Source: J029 sp964482495 (GTDB lineage Bacteria > Planctomycetota > UBA1135). Taken from it: a stretch of DNA of 64,000 bases. Where the stretch lies: contig CAYZXS010000014.1 of assembly GCA_964482495.1 (NCBI GenBank), forward strand, positions 14,186 to 78,185, in the 5' to 3' direction. The number at the start of each line of letters is the position of its first letter. The first letter of the stretch is position 1. This document shows, piece by piece, positions 1 to 8,920 of this stretch. The translations under genes and the position numbers were made by a program. The notes beneath the pieces were generated by a model. It saw only the letters and a program-made list of their open reading frames with translations. It made no database searches and had not been told where the DNA came from.

Positions 1-1
1 C

Positions 2-1207
2 GGCCTGCTCTCCGCCGTCTTCTCCTCCTGCGCCACGGGCGGCTCCGGCCCCTACCGGGACGCCCCGACCGAGGCCCGCTGGTGGAAGGGCAACACCCAC
101 ACCCACACGCTGTGGAGCGACGGCGACGGCGCGCCGGAGCTGGTGACGGACTGGTACGCCTCCAACGGCTACGACTTCCTGGTGCTGTCGGACCACAACG
201 TCTTCCTCGATCACGACAAGTGGTTCGCCGTGAAGGACGGCACCCGGTTGACCCAGGACCGCGTCGACCAGCTCCAAGAGCGCTTCGGCAAGGGCAGCGT
301 CGAGCTGCGGGCCCGTGACGGCCTCACCGAGATGCGGCTCAAGACCCTGCCGGAGCTGAAGCAACGCTTCGAGCAGCCGGGGCGCTTCCTGCTCATCCCC
401 GGCGAAGAGGTCACCGACGAGGCCGAGGGCCGGCCGGTGCACCTCAATGGCATCAACCTCGCCGGGCTGGTGAAGCCGCGGGGCGGAGCGACCGTCGCCG
501 AGGCGGTGCAGGCCGACCTCGACGCCATCGCCGCCCACGGCCGCGAGCACGGGCGGACCGTGCTCGGCCACGTCAACCACCCCAACTTCGGCTGGGCCTT
601 CACCGTCGCCGACCTGGCCCAGATCCGCGGCGAGCGCTTCTTCGAGGTCTACAACGGCCACCGCGGCGTCCGCAACCACGGCGACGCCAACCACCCCTCG
701 ACCGAGGCCATGTGGGACCAGGCCAACGCCATCCGCCAGGCCGAGCTCGGCCTGCCGCCGCTCTACGGCCTGGCCACCGACGACGCCCACGAGTACCACG
801 CCAACGGCACCAGCGTGCCGGGCCGCGGCTGGGTCATGGTGCGCGCGGCCGAGCTGACCCCCGAGGCCATCGTCCAGGCGATGAAGGCGGGCGAGTACTA
901 CGCCTCGAGCGGCGTCACCCTGGAGGACGTCCGCGCCGACGACGCCGGCATGACCGTCACCGTCGCCGCCGAGCAGGGGCTCAGCTACACCACCCGCTTC
1001 CTCGGCAGCCGCCGCCACCCGGACGGCCGCCTCGAGGTCGGGGGCGTGCTGGCCGAGACCACCGACAACCCGGCCCGCTACGCCTTCGCCGGCGACGAGC
1101 TCTCGGTGCGGGCGGTGGTGACCAGCTCCCGCCTCCACCCCAACCCCTACGCCGAAGGGGACCACGAGACCGCCTGGGTGCAGCCCGTGGTCCCGCCGCG
1201 GCGCTGA
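2..1207 (+). CDS. PHP-domain metal-dependent phosphoesterase-like lipoprotein (5' truncated)
   Basis: The gene runs off the left edge of the window, and its frame is open from base 2. The first visible residues look like the end of a lipoprotein signal (GLLSAVFSSC), with Cys as the likely lipidation site, so the protein is probably anchored facing the periplasm. It is followed by WWKGNTHTHTLWSDGDG, the HxH-type metal-binding opening of PHP-domain proteins. Further in-frame support comes from SDHN and from late His/Asp residues (HVNHP, VYNGHRG, ATDDAHEYH) that would complete a metal cluster. PHP proteins hydrolyse phosphoesters, but the substrate here cannot be told. The stop is TGA at 1205-1207. 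The next gene converges from the other strand after 21 nt. The domain call is firm, the specific reaction unknown. Confidence 0.8.
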   Translation, partial: GLLSAVFSSCATGGSGPYRDAPTEARWWKGNTHTHTLWSDGDGAPELVTDWYASNGYDFLVLSDHNVFLDHDKWFAVKDGTRLTQDRVDQLQERFGKGSVELRARDGLTEMRLKTLPELKQRFEQPGRFLLIPGEEVTDEAEGRPVHLNGINLAGLVKPRGGATVAEAVQADLDAIAAHGREHGRTVLGHVNHPNFGWAFTVADLAQIRGERFFEVYNGHRGVRNHGDANHPSTEAMWDQANAIRQAELGLPPLYGLATDDAHEYHANGTSVPGRGWVMVRAAELTPEAIVQAMKAGEYYASSGVTLEDVRADDAGMTVTVAAEQGLSYTTRFLGSRRHPDGRLEVGGVLAETTDNPARYAFAGDELSVRAVVTSSRLHPNPYAEGDHETAWVQPVVPPRR

Positions 1208-1228
1208 GCCGCGACTGCCGCCGCGCGG

Positions 1229-2878
1229 TCAATCCTGGCCGAAGGTCGGGCTCAGGTCCTCGTCGAAGGCGGCGCTCCAGCCCCAACGCACGGTGGCTTC
1301 CTGGCCGGGGCGCAGCTTGAGGCGCCAGCGCCACAGGCCCTTCTCCTCGCGGTCCTCGAGGTCCTCCTCGCCGGCCAAGGCGGCCGGCTGCATGCCCTCC
1401 GGGGTGATGACGATGCGCTCGTCGCGCGACACCGGCAGCGCCTCCTCGACCAGGATGGTCACCGGCTTGGGCGCCGAGGCGCTCAGCTTGAGGGTGGTCT
1501 CCCACGCCCGCCGCAGCTTGACCGTGTCCGAGAACACGCCAGGCTCGTCGCGCTCGTCGAGCACCTGCTCGTACTCCACCACCAAGTTCGGGTCGAGGCC
1601 GAGGTTGAGCCAGGTCGAGTCGCCCGGGCGCAGCATCGGGAAGCCGGCCTTGCCGAGGAAGTCGGGGCCGAGGAAGATCCGCGCCTCTCCCGGCAACAGC
1701 GGCGCGTCGGCGGCGCTGGTGACCTCGGCCCGCAGGTAGGCCTCGAGGCTCAGCGACGGCAGCAGGTAGCGCTCGGGGTGCACGTCCAGCGGCACCTGCA
1801 CCAGCGGGAAGGTCTTGGGTTCGTCGTCGGCCGGTACCGTCACCCGCTCGGGCAGGGTGAACTGCTGGCTCAGGCCGTAGTCCTGGACCGAGACCACCGG
1901 GGCGGCCTCGAAGGCCTCCTCGTCGAGGTCCTCGGCCTCGTAGGCCACGCCGGCCGAGGGCGCCATCGCGGCGGTGTCCGCGCCGACGTACCCCAGCTCC
2001 GAGAGCATCGCCCGGCCGCGGCGCTTCTCGCTCCAGCCCAGCGACACCCAGCGCTTGGGCAGCACCGGCGGGTCCAAGCCGACGTGCGGGCGGGCGGTGC
2101 TCAGCACCATCACCGCGTCCTCCCAGTCCTCCTCGGTGCTCTGGCGGATCTCGCCCGTCAGGCCGACGTCGACCCGGGTCAGGCCGGGGTCGAGCCGGAC
2201 CTCGTAGATCGGCCGCCAGCTGGCCCCGTGGACCAGGTACTGGAGCCGCAGCCGCGACTGGCCGGCGCGCTCGAAGAACAGGTTCACGCGGGCCTGCTGG
2301 TAGGGTCGCGCCGCCGAGCCGCGGCCGCCGAGCTGGCGCTCGAGGTCCTCGATCTCGGCCCGCAGCCGCTTCAGCTCGCGCTCGCGGCTGATCTCGCGCT
2401 GGTCGAGCTCGCTGCTCTTCTCCGAGACGAAGTCCAGCAGCTGGCTGAGCACCGCCGGGTCGAGCTGCTCCCACTTCTGGACCGCGCTGGTGGCGGCGCT
2501 GATCACGCCCTGGCCGGCCTCGATCGCCGCGGCCTCGCTCCCCAGCTCGCGGACCTGGTCCGCCAGCGCGTCCAGGCGCGCCCGCAGCCGGTCGCGCTCG
2601 GTCCCGGCCAGCTCGCCGGAGCGGCGCTGCATCTGCAGCCCCTGGACCACCGCCGAGCCCGCGTCGAGCTTGGCCTGGAAGGAGGACGGGTCGGCGCCGA
2701 CCGGCAGCGGGCCGAGCACCACGGTCACCGGACCGGGTTCGCTGGCTTCGACCGCGAAGCTGCGCTCGACCAGGGCCTGGCCGGCGTAGACGGTCACCCG
2801 GTCGATGTGCGAGTCGACGGTCTGGGCCTCGGGGGCCTGGGCCAGGCCCAGGGGGATCATCAGGAGGATCGGAATCAT
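1229..2878 (-). CDS. MuiA-like DUF4139 domain protein, exported
   Basis: A 549-residue protein with a short N-terminal signal sequence (MIPILLMIPLGLAQA) followed by the DUF4140 opening (HIDRVTVYAGQALVERSF), which is typical of mucoidy-inhibitor MuiA-family proteins. Residues of about 85-180 are rich in heptad-like Glu/Leu/Arg and are probably a coiled coil (SSELDQREISRERELKRL). The remainder, about 200-549, matches DUF4139 in style: Y..HGASWRPIYEVRLDP and GEIRQSTEEDWEDAVMVLST. The molecular function of the family is not known; it is thought to act at the envelope. The gene is divergent from the large secreted protein at 2971. No Shine-Dalgarno sequence is evident before the ATG. Confidence 0.85.
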   Translation of the reverse strand: MIPILLMIPLGLAQAPEAQTVDSHIDRVTVYAGQALVERSFAVEASEPGPVTVVLGPLPVGADPSSFQAKLDAGSAVVQGLQMQRRSGELAGTERDRLRARLDALADQVRELGSEAAAIEAGQGVISAATSAVQKWEQLDPAVLSQLLDFVSEKSSELDQREISRERELKRLRAEIEDLERQLGGRGSAARPYQQARVNLFFERAGQSRLRLQYLVHGASWRPIYEVRLDPGLTRVDVGLTGEIRQSTEEDWEDAVMVLSTARPHVGLDPPVLPKRWVSLGWSEKRRGRAMLSELGYVGADTAAMAPSAGVAYEAEDLDEEAFEAAPVVSVQDYGLSQQFTLPERVTVPADDEPKTFPLVQVPLDVHPERYLLPSLSLEAYLRAEVTSAADAPLLPGEARIFLGPDFLGKAGFPMLRPGDSTWLNLGLDPNLVVEYEQVLDERDEPGVFSDTVKLRRAWETTLKLSASAPKPVTILVEEALPVSRDERIVITPEGMQPAALAGEEDLEDREEKGLWRWRLKLRPGQEATVRWGWSAAFDEDLSPTFGQD

Positions 2879-2957
2879 GGCGTGCTCGAACGGGTCGTCC
2901 CTGGATCAACGATGCCACGGCGGCGGTCGTGGCCAAAATCCGCGCCCGATCCCCGGC

Positions 2958-2963
2958 TAAGAT
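2958..2963 (+). promoter_or_regulatory. -10-like TAAGAT just before a start codon
   Basis: TAAGAT lies 7 nt upstream of the ATG at 2971. A promoter here would start transcription at or next to the ATG, giving a leaderless message. No TTGACA-like -35 is visible. The same arrangement recurs before several other genes in this window, which is the main support. Confidence 0.4.
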
Positions 2964-2970
2964 CGGTTCG

Positions 2971-5900
2971 ATGCCCCGCCGATCCCCCCTGTCCCGGCTG
3001 CTGCCGGCCCTGGCCGCGCTGGCGCTCCTGGCCGGCGCCGCGCTGGCCCAGGGCGGCCAGGACCTCCAGGCCAGCCTGCGCTATGGCCGCGAGGCCCTCG
3101 AGGCCGGCCGCCACGCCGAGGCCCAGCGCCACTTCCTGTTCGCCCTCGCCCGCAGCCCGGAACCGGCGAGGGTGCTGGAGCTGCTGCTCGCGAACGCCCA
3201 GGAGGACGGCGACGCCCGGATCCTCTGGGCCCACGACCTCTACGCCGAGGCCGCGGACGCCAACGGCCGGCTCCGGGCCAAGGCCGGCCTGAAGGACCTG
3301 CTCCCGCCCGAGGACCCCTACCCGGCCCGGATCGCCTCCGCCCGCGCCAAGGCGGTGCGCGAGCTGCTGCGGCTGCGCGGCCAGCGCGGCCGGGCCAAGG
3401 ACGTCGGCTCGCTGCTGGCGGTGCAGTGGCTGGAGGACCTGGCGCGGCAGCTGGCGGCGCCCTCGCCGGCGCTGCGCCAATCCGTCGCCGGGGAGGCGAC
3501 GCCGGAGATCGAGGTCGGCCGCCGGGTCTGGCAGGTCGTGGTGCAGGAGCTGCAGCGGATCGTCCGCGCCGCCCTCGGCAACGGCGACTCCGTGACCGCG
3601 GTGCGCGCCGCCCGGATCCTGCGCGGGCTGGCGGCCCAGGCCGGCTTCAAGGACCTCGAGGGGCCGCGGCCGATGGACATGTCGAGCGGCGCCCGGAGCG
3701 CCGGCGAGGGCCTCGGCCGCGGCCGCGCCGGCATCGCCGCCGCCTCTGGCCCGCTCAGCATCGAGCAGCTGGAGGAGATGACGCTGGACGAGCAGCGGGC
3801 CTTCACCCTGGCGCACGCCAGCTTCGGCGACCCCGGCGTCAGCCACTCGCCGCGGCAGTGGTACCGGGTCGAGACCAGCTGCGGCTGGGAGACCCTGGTG
3901 GGTTCGGCGACCACCGTCGAGCTGCACCACGACCGGCTGGTCAACTGGTACGGCCAGGACCCCTTCATCGGCCGCCAGGGCACGCTGCGGGTAGTGCCGG
4001 AGTCGCACGGGCTGGAGATGGAGGGCGCCGGCTTCTGGTGGGTCGGCGGCTTCCAGGGCGGCGACACCACGACCCTGAAGCTGACCATCGGGACCATCCC
4101 CGGGCTCGGCCGCGGCATCACCCACGAGCTGACGCACCGCTTCGACGGCGGCGTCTACGGCGGGCTTCCGGCCTGGCTGTCGGAGGGGCGCGCGGTCTGG
4201 ACCGGCTCGGCCTACGGCTCGATGTACGACGAGCAGTTCGTCGAGGACCACGCCAATTTCGGCACCCAGACCTCGACCCGGCAGAAGGGCTACGGCGGCC
4301 GCGAGAAGCTGGAGGAGCTGATCTCGGGCGAGATCGAGGAGTACCGCGACAACTACGGCGCCGGCTACTCGCTCTACCTGTTCTTGAACACCTGGAGCGG
4401 CGTCGAGCCCGAGGAAGGCGAGGAGGGCCACGGCGAGTGGAGCGGCGAGCCTCTGTTCCAGGACCGACTGTTCCAGTTCATGGAGGGCGACCGCCGCCGC
4501 CGCGGCGACCCGGTCAAGGTCTTCGCCACCTACTTCGCCGACGGCAAGGACGGCCGCCCCGAGGGCATGCAGGCATTCGCCGAGGAGTTCGACCGCTTCC
4601 TGGCTGGCTTCTGGTGGCGGGAGCCGGCGCCGTGGCGGGACGAGCGCTACACCCAGGCGACGCCGCCCGGCGACCCGGCGCCGACGGTCATGGACGAGCC
4701 GACCTGGTCCTGGGAGCGCCACCGCGCCGAGCCCTGGTTCGGCCAGGAGCAGGCGCGCATGGCCGGCGAGCTGTGCGCCGAGCTCGGGCGGGCGCGGGAG
4801 GCCAACTTCGCCTTCTACTGGTCGCTCGGCGTCGACGAGGCCACGCCCGGCACCCTCGACCAGTTCGTCGAGCAGCTGCTGGCCGACAAGGAGGCCGAGG
4901 CGGCGTGGATGCTGCGCCACTGGGAGCGCTTCCGGGCGCCGGCCCGGCGCGAGGGGGAGCGGCGAGAGGCGCCCTTCCTCGACAAGTCGCCGTCGACGCG
5001 GGCGCTGGCGAGCACCTGGGCCGAGGCGGCGCGGGCCTACCTGGCGCAGGGTCACCGGGTGGCGGCGGAGGCCATGGCGGCCCAGCACGACCGGCTGGCC
5101 GCCGCCGTCGGCCTGGCGCCGCTCGAGCTGGGCGAGCCCGCGCCCGAGACCCGGGAGCAGCGCGGCGACGCCCTGCGCGCGGCGCGCGACGCCGGACCGA
5201 TGCACCCCTTCGTGGCGCCGCCGCGGCTGCTGGGCCTCGACGGCTGGGGCGAGGACGGCCTCACTGGCCACGAGGACCGGCGGGTCGAAGGCCTGTGGTT
5301 CGAGGAGACGGACGGCGACCTGCACGTCGGCCGCGACAAGCCGCGCACCGGCACCGACACCATGGACCGCGCCGCCCACTGGCGCGACGCCTTCGCCCTG
5401 GGCGAGGCCTGGATGGAGCCCGGCCGCTACCGGATCGCAGCGCAGGTCGAATTCACCACCAGCTACGTCAGTGCCGGGGTGGTGGTCGGCTACACCCGCC
5501 GCGACCGCAACATCCGCTTCGGCTTCAGCGGCGGCGACCACCAGTTCGCCATCGGCGAGGTCGACGAGTCGCGCGGACTGGACGGCATCTCCTGGTCCCT
5601 GGACGGCCTCTACGCCCGGCGCGGCGCTGTCCGCGGCCGCCACGGCTTCGGCGCCGAGCGCAACACCTTCCAGCTCGAGCTGCTGGTCGACGGGCCCACC
5701 GCCGAGCTGCGGCTGGACGGCGCCACCGCCGGCTGGGTCACGACCGTCGACGGCTCGCCGATCCAGGGCCGGGTCGGCTTCTACACCGGCCACGGCGCCA
5801 TCCGGGTCCGGACGCCGATGGTGCAGCGGCTCGACCGCGACCGCTGGGCCAGCGGCGGCTACGCCCGCGGCGCCGGCCTGCACCCGACCCAGCCGGGCGC

Positions 5901-6402
5901 CGCGAGCTGGTCGGAGCTGGTGCAGCGGCCGGTGACCGGGATCGAGCTGCGGCCGTCGGGCACGGTGCTGCTGTGGTTCCCGGACCAGAAGGCCGAGAAG
6001 CTGGCCGAGATGAAGGAGGGTGAGTGGGCGGAGCGCGTCACCACCGTGCTCGACAAGCTGGCCGAGGACTTCGAGTTCGAGGGACCGAGCCAAGGCGTGG
6101 TGACGGTGCTGCCGCCGAGCTTCCCCGAGGAGGCGCTGGCGCCGCTGCGCGAGCGCTACGCCGAGGCCTACGGCGGCGGCTTCCGGGCCCAGCGCCACGA
6201 CCGGCCCGGCGAGCTCGAGGAGAGCGACTGGACCGTCCAGGGCTGGACCACCCCCACCCTGGCCTTCGTCGACCCGGCCGGCATCCTGCAGCACTACGAG
6301 AAGGTCAAGCGCTACCGCACTGGCTTGTCCAAGGAGATGCTGCGCTGGATGGCGCTGCACCAGGACCACTCCCGGCCCGGGCAGGCCGGCGCCCACGAGT
6401 AG
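2971..6402 (+). CDS. large secreted protein with gluzincin-type HExxH peptidase motif
   Basis: I start at ATG 2971, not at an in-frame ATG at 2929, because the former gives a classical signal peptide (MPRRSPLSRLLPALAALALLAGAALAQ) and follows a -10-like TAAGAT. The mature protein has about 1,115 residues. An N-terminal helical section (about 30-230) looks TPR-like (RYGREALEAGRHAEAQRHFLFAL). The centre carries H385-E-L-T-H389 with E405 in LPAWLSEG, the zinc-ligand pattern of peptidase-MA/gluzincin proteases. The C-terminal third contains beta-rich sequence resembling a lectin-like or LamG-like fold (about 770-950), followed by a small alpha/beta region. It is probably an exported zinc protease or protease-derived protein. 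I do not recognise the full-length architecture. The two neighbours point towards or away from it, so it is probably monocistronic. Confidence 0.75.
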   Translation: MPRRSPLSRLLPALAALALLAGAALAQGGQDLQASLRYGREALEAGRHAEAQRHFLFALARSPEPARVLELLLANAQEDGDARILWAHDLYAEAADANGRLRAKAGLKDLLPPEDPYPARIASARAKAVRELLRLRGQRGRAKDVGSLLAVQWLEDLARQLAAPSPALRQSVAGEATPEIEVGRRVWQVVVQELQRIVRAALGNGDSVTAVRAARILRGLAAQAGFKDLEGPRPMDMSSGARSAGEGLGRGRAGIAAASGPLSIEQLEEMTLDEQRAFTLAHASFGDPGVSHSPRQWYRVETSCGWETLVGSATTVELHHDRLVNWYGQDPFIGRQGTLRVVPESHGLEMEGAGFWWVGGFQGGDTTTLKLTIGTIPGLGRGITHELTHRFDGGVYGGLPAWLSEGRAVWTGSAYGSMYDEQFVEDHANFGTQTSTRQKGYGGREKLEELISGEIEEYRDNYGAGYSLYLFLNTWSGVEPEEGEEGHGEWSGEPLFQDRLFQFMEGDRRRRGDPVKVFATYFADGKDGRPEGMQAFAEEFDRFLAGFWWREPAPWRDERYTQATPPGDPAPTVMDEPTWSWERHRAEPWFGQEQARMAGELCAELGRAREANFAFYWSLGVDEATPGTLDQFVEQLLADKEAEAAWMLRHWERFRAPARREGERREAPFLDKSPSTRALASTWAEAARAYLAQGHRVAAEAMAAQHDRLAAAVGLAPLELGEPAPETREQRGDALRAARDAGPMHPFVAPPRLLGLDGWGEDGLTGHEDRRVEGLWFEETDGDLHVGRDKPRTGTDTMDRAAHWRDAFALGEAWMEPGRYRIAAQVEFTTSYVSAGVVVGYTRRDRNIRFGFSGGDHQFAIGEVDESRGLDGISWSLDGLYARRGAVRGRHGFGAERNTFQLELLVDGPTAELRLDGATAGWVTTVDGSPIQGRVGFYTGHGAIRVRTPMVQRLDRDRWASGGYARGAGLHPTQPGAASWSELVQRPVTGIELRPSGTVLLWFPDQKAEKLAEMKEGEWAERVTTVLDKLAEDFEFEGPSQGVVTVLPPSFPEEALAPLRERYAEAYGGGFRAQRHDRPGELEESDWTVQGWTTPTLAFVDPAGILQHYEKVKRYRTGLSKEMLRWMALHQDHSRPGQAGAHE

Positions 6403-6420
6403 CCGGGGCCCGCCGTCCGC

Positions 6421-8787
6421 TCAGCGCGACGGGCCGTGCAGCTCGACCTCGGAGAAGCCGACCGCGGCGTTGCCCAGCGCGCCGCCGGTGGTCTCCACCA
6501 CCCGCAGCCGCAGCCGGCTGATGGTGCGCGGCTTCTCGAGTTCGAAGACCGTCTTGCGCTGGGGGTTGGGGTCGATCTCGACCACCAGGACCTCCTTGTC
6601 GCGATTGAGCTGCAGCTCGACCTTGACCGGCCGCGGGTTGACCTCCTGCTCGCGCGACCGGGTGCGAGCGTGGCTGAACTGGATCCGGGAGGTTCGCAGA
6701 CCCCGCTTCAGCTTGATCTCGACCGCGGGCGCGGCGTCCTTGGGGTCGCACAGCCAGCGCGAGCCCCACAGGTTGTCGGCCAAGGCCCGGCCGTTGCCGC
6801 TGGAGGCGGTGACCTCCGGCCGCGCCCGCGGCAGCAGGTTGCGCGACGAGTCGGCGGCGTAGCGGAGCTCGGCCTGGACCACGCCCTGCTCGAGCAGGAA
6901 GGGCACCACGCCGGAGAGCAGCTCCCCGCCGTCGGCGGCGACCGCGACGGCTTGGGCCTCCCACTCTCCCGGGACCGGGATGCTGAAGCGCACCGAGTAT
7001 CGCGACGGCGCCAGCTCGCTCCCTCCCCGCGGCAGGCCGGTGCCGGCGTCCAGCCAATCGCCGCCAGGCTGGCGCAGGCGGTAGCGGACCTCCGCCACCG
7101 GCTCCGCCCCCTCCTCCTGCGCGACGCCCTCGATGTAGAGGGCGGTCGGCTCCCCTGGGATCACGACCAGCCGCACCGGGCCGTCGGCGGGCTTGCTGCG
7201 CGCCGAGCGGGAGGCAGACTTCCCCTGGCCGGTGGTCGCCGCCGCCGTCGCCCGCTTCAGGAACAGCAGGGCGTAGCAGCTGATGGTCTCGGGGCGGCCG
7301 CCCTCGCTCCACTGCCCCTTGTCCTTCTGCTGCCGGAGCAGCAGCTCGGCGCCGTCCCAGTACCACTCGCGGCCGCCGAAGGTCTCGGTGCCGAGCAGCG
7401 AGCCGGCGCGCTCCAGGCCGTAGAGGTAGTAGTAGTGGCGGTCGCCCTTGCCGGGGTTGCGGGCGACGGTGTAGTTGCCGGCGAGCCAGTTGATGCCCAG
7501 GTTCTGGGCCTTCAGGATCCGCTTGTTGGCGGACGAGTCGGGCGGCAGGTCCAAGGCCCGGCGGCAGATCTCCAGGGTCGCGATGCCGGCCACCGTCATC
7601 GATCCGGTGATCTGCTTCGGGTTGCCGCGCCGGTAGGCGAAGCCCGCGACCGGCATGCGGCGGCCCGAGGCGCCGACCGCGCCGGGCGCGGCGTCGACCT
7701 TGCGGACCCGGTCCTGGTGGTCGAGCACGCCGTCCACCAGGCGGTTCCAGACCCGATCCGGGATGTCGATCCCCGACTGCTCCGCGGCCAGCAGGCCGAG
7801 GGCGGCGTACTGGGTGCAGGAGAGGTCGATCTCGCCCTCCGGGTAGGCCCAGGCGCCGCGCATGCGGTCCTGCCAGCTGCCCAGGTCGGCGGTCAGCTCC
7901 TCCATCCACGGCAGGAAGTCCGGGTCGCGGGCGGCGGCGATGGCCAGCATCTGGCAGCCGATCGAGTAGGTCATCGTCGGCGGCTCCTCGCGCAGGTAGG
8001 CGAAGGCGCGCAGCAAGGCCGGGTGGCGCGGCGGCAGGCCGGACTTGAGCAGGGTGTAGGCGACCAGGGAGGTGACGCCGTTGCGGTAGCGCGGCTGGTG
8101 CTCGCCCCAGGAGCCGTCGAGCAGCTGGCAGGAGAGCAGGTACTGGACGCCGCGGTCGATGGCGGCGTTGATCTCCTCCTGCGACGGCCGGGCGTGCTCC
8201 TTCATGGCGAAGCCCCAGGCGCCGCCGCCGTTGTTGACCTTGACCAGCAGGTGGTGGTCGCCGGCCTCCAACTGCAGCAGCAGCCGGTCGCTCTGCACGT
8301 TGACGCCGCGGGCGACGTTGCGGTCGTGGACCAGCTCGCCGTCCAGCCACACCCGCAAGCCATCGTCGCTGCCGAGGTTCAGGTCCACCTTGCCCGCCTT
8401 CTCCAGCCGCACGCTGCGGTAGAGGTAGGCGACGGCGTTCTCGGTCCAATCCTTGGCGCCCGCCGGCTTGGGGAAGACCGTCAGGAAGTTGATCACGCCG
8501 ACGTCCGCGGCGGTCGCCCGCTCGTCCCCCTCCTCGAGCAGGGGCCACCAGCGGATCTCCTTCTTGCCCTTGCCGCGGTGGGACTCGGAGAGCCCTTCCC
8601 AGGGCGCGCCGACCTCGGCGTCGCGGAACTCGACCTCCGGCGGATGCGCCGGCCGGTTGTCTCCAGAACCCTTGGGGTGGTCGAAGGGGCCGATCACCTG
8701 CCACGGTCCCCAGGCCGGACCTTGCTGACAAGGGAGCGGCGCGGCCGCGGCGGCGGCGCACAGGAGGAGGAGGACCAGGCGGGGCAA
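6421..8787 (-). CDS. secreted prenyltransferase/squalene-cyclase-like repeat protein with sugar-binding-type domains
   Basis: About 788 residues if TTG 8787 is the start, which gives a signal peptide (MPRLVLLLLCAAAAAAPLPCQ). The frame stays open to an ATG at 8940, but that would overlap the divergent gene and place the signal segment about 50 residues in. After WQVIGPFDHPKGSG comes a PA14-like section ending LGSDDGLRVWLDGELV and LLVKVNNGGGAWGF. The middle (about 205-520) has alpha/alpha-toroid repeats (AIDRGVQYLLSCQLLDGSWG, LRAFAYLREEP, WPEGEIDLSCTQYAALGL style), as in terpene cyclase and prenyltransferase folds. The end resembles a discoidin/F5-8 fold (ITASSGN-like start, GFSEVELHG end). Catalytic DxDD or QW motifs of real squalene cyclases are not obvious, so binding or scaffolding is more likely than cyclisation. 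This is a common planctomycete-style exported protein. Confidence 0.7.
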   Translation of the reverse strand: MPRLVLLLLCAAAAAAPLPCQQGPAWGPWQVIGPFDHPKGSGDNRPAHPPEVEFRDAEVGAPWEGLSESHRGKGKKEIRWWPLLEEGDERATAADVGVINFLTVFPKPAGAKDWTENAVAYLYRSVRLEKAGKVDLNLGSDDGLRVWLDGELVHDRNVARGVNVQSDRLLLQLEAGDHHLLVKVNNGGGAWGFAMKEHARPSQEEINAAIDRGVQYLLSCQLLDGSWGEHQPRYRNGVTSLVAYTLLKSGLPPRHPALLRAFAYLREEPPTMTYSIGCQMLAIAAARDPDFLPWMEELTADLGSWQDRMRGAWAYPEGEIDLSCTQYAALGLLAAEQSGIDIPDRVWNRLVDGVLDHQDRVRKVDAAPGAVGASGRRMPVAGFAYRRGNPKQITGSMTVAGIATLEICRRALDLPPDSSANKRILKAQNLGINWLAGNYTVARNPGKGDRHYYYLYGLERAGSLLGTETFGGREWYWDGAELLLRQQKDKGQWSEGGRPETISCYALLFLKRATAAATTGQGKSASRSARSKPADGPVRLVVIPGEPTALYIEGVAQEEGAEPVAEVRYRLRQPGGDWLDAGTGLPRGGSELAPSRYSVRFSIPVPGEWEAQAVAVAADGGELLSGVVPFLLEQGVVQAELRYAADSSRNLLPRARPEVTASSGNGRALADNLWGSRWLCDPKDAAPAVEIKLKRGLRTSRIQFSHARTRSREQEVNPRPVKVELQLNRDKEVLVVEIDPNPQRKTVFELEKPRTISRLRLRVVETTGGALGNAAVGFSEVELHGPSR

Positions 8788-8837
8788 GGCTTCCGTCGCG
8801 TGGGGGGGGAACGCGCGAGGAATCGGAGCGCGCGGCG

Positions 8838-8843
8838 AGTGTA
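8838..8843 (-). promoter_or_regulatory. -10-like TACACT for the toroid-protein gene
   Basis: Read on the minus strand, TACACT lies about 50 nt upstream of the preferred TTG start at 8787. It would exclude the longer upstream starts, because they lie before the transcript begins. No clear -35 is seen. Confidence 0.3.
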
Positions 8844-8888
8844 GCCCGAATCCGCGCTTTCGGTACAAGAACCAGCGACCGGGGCCAC

Positions 8889-8894
8889 TACAAT
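8889..8894 (+). promoter_or_regulatory. -10-like TACAAT upstream of the coiled-coil/actin pair
   Basis: TACAAT matches the consensus at 5 of 6 positions and sits 26 nt before the ATG at 8921, so the transcript would have a leader of roughly 20 nt. The spacer and upstream bases give no recognisable -35. It is the best candidate promoter for the two genes that follow. Confidence 0.4.
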
Positions 8895-8920
8895 TCGCCG
8901 CGCCCCCCGCCGTTCCGGCC

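Noticed and set aside
2875..6396. A 1,173-codon open frame antisense to the large secreted protease-like gene
   Set aside because: It is a by-product of G+C-rich codons: the frame has no signal, domain or conserved motif and is low in sequence complexity, whereas the plus-strand frame has a signal peptide and a zinc site. The same reasoning removes the long antisense frames at 11469-15257, 35020-39957, 52420-55359 and 55672-58926.
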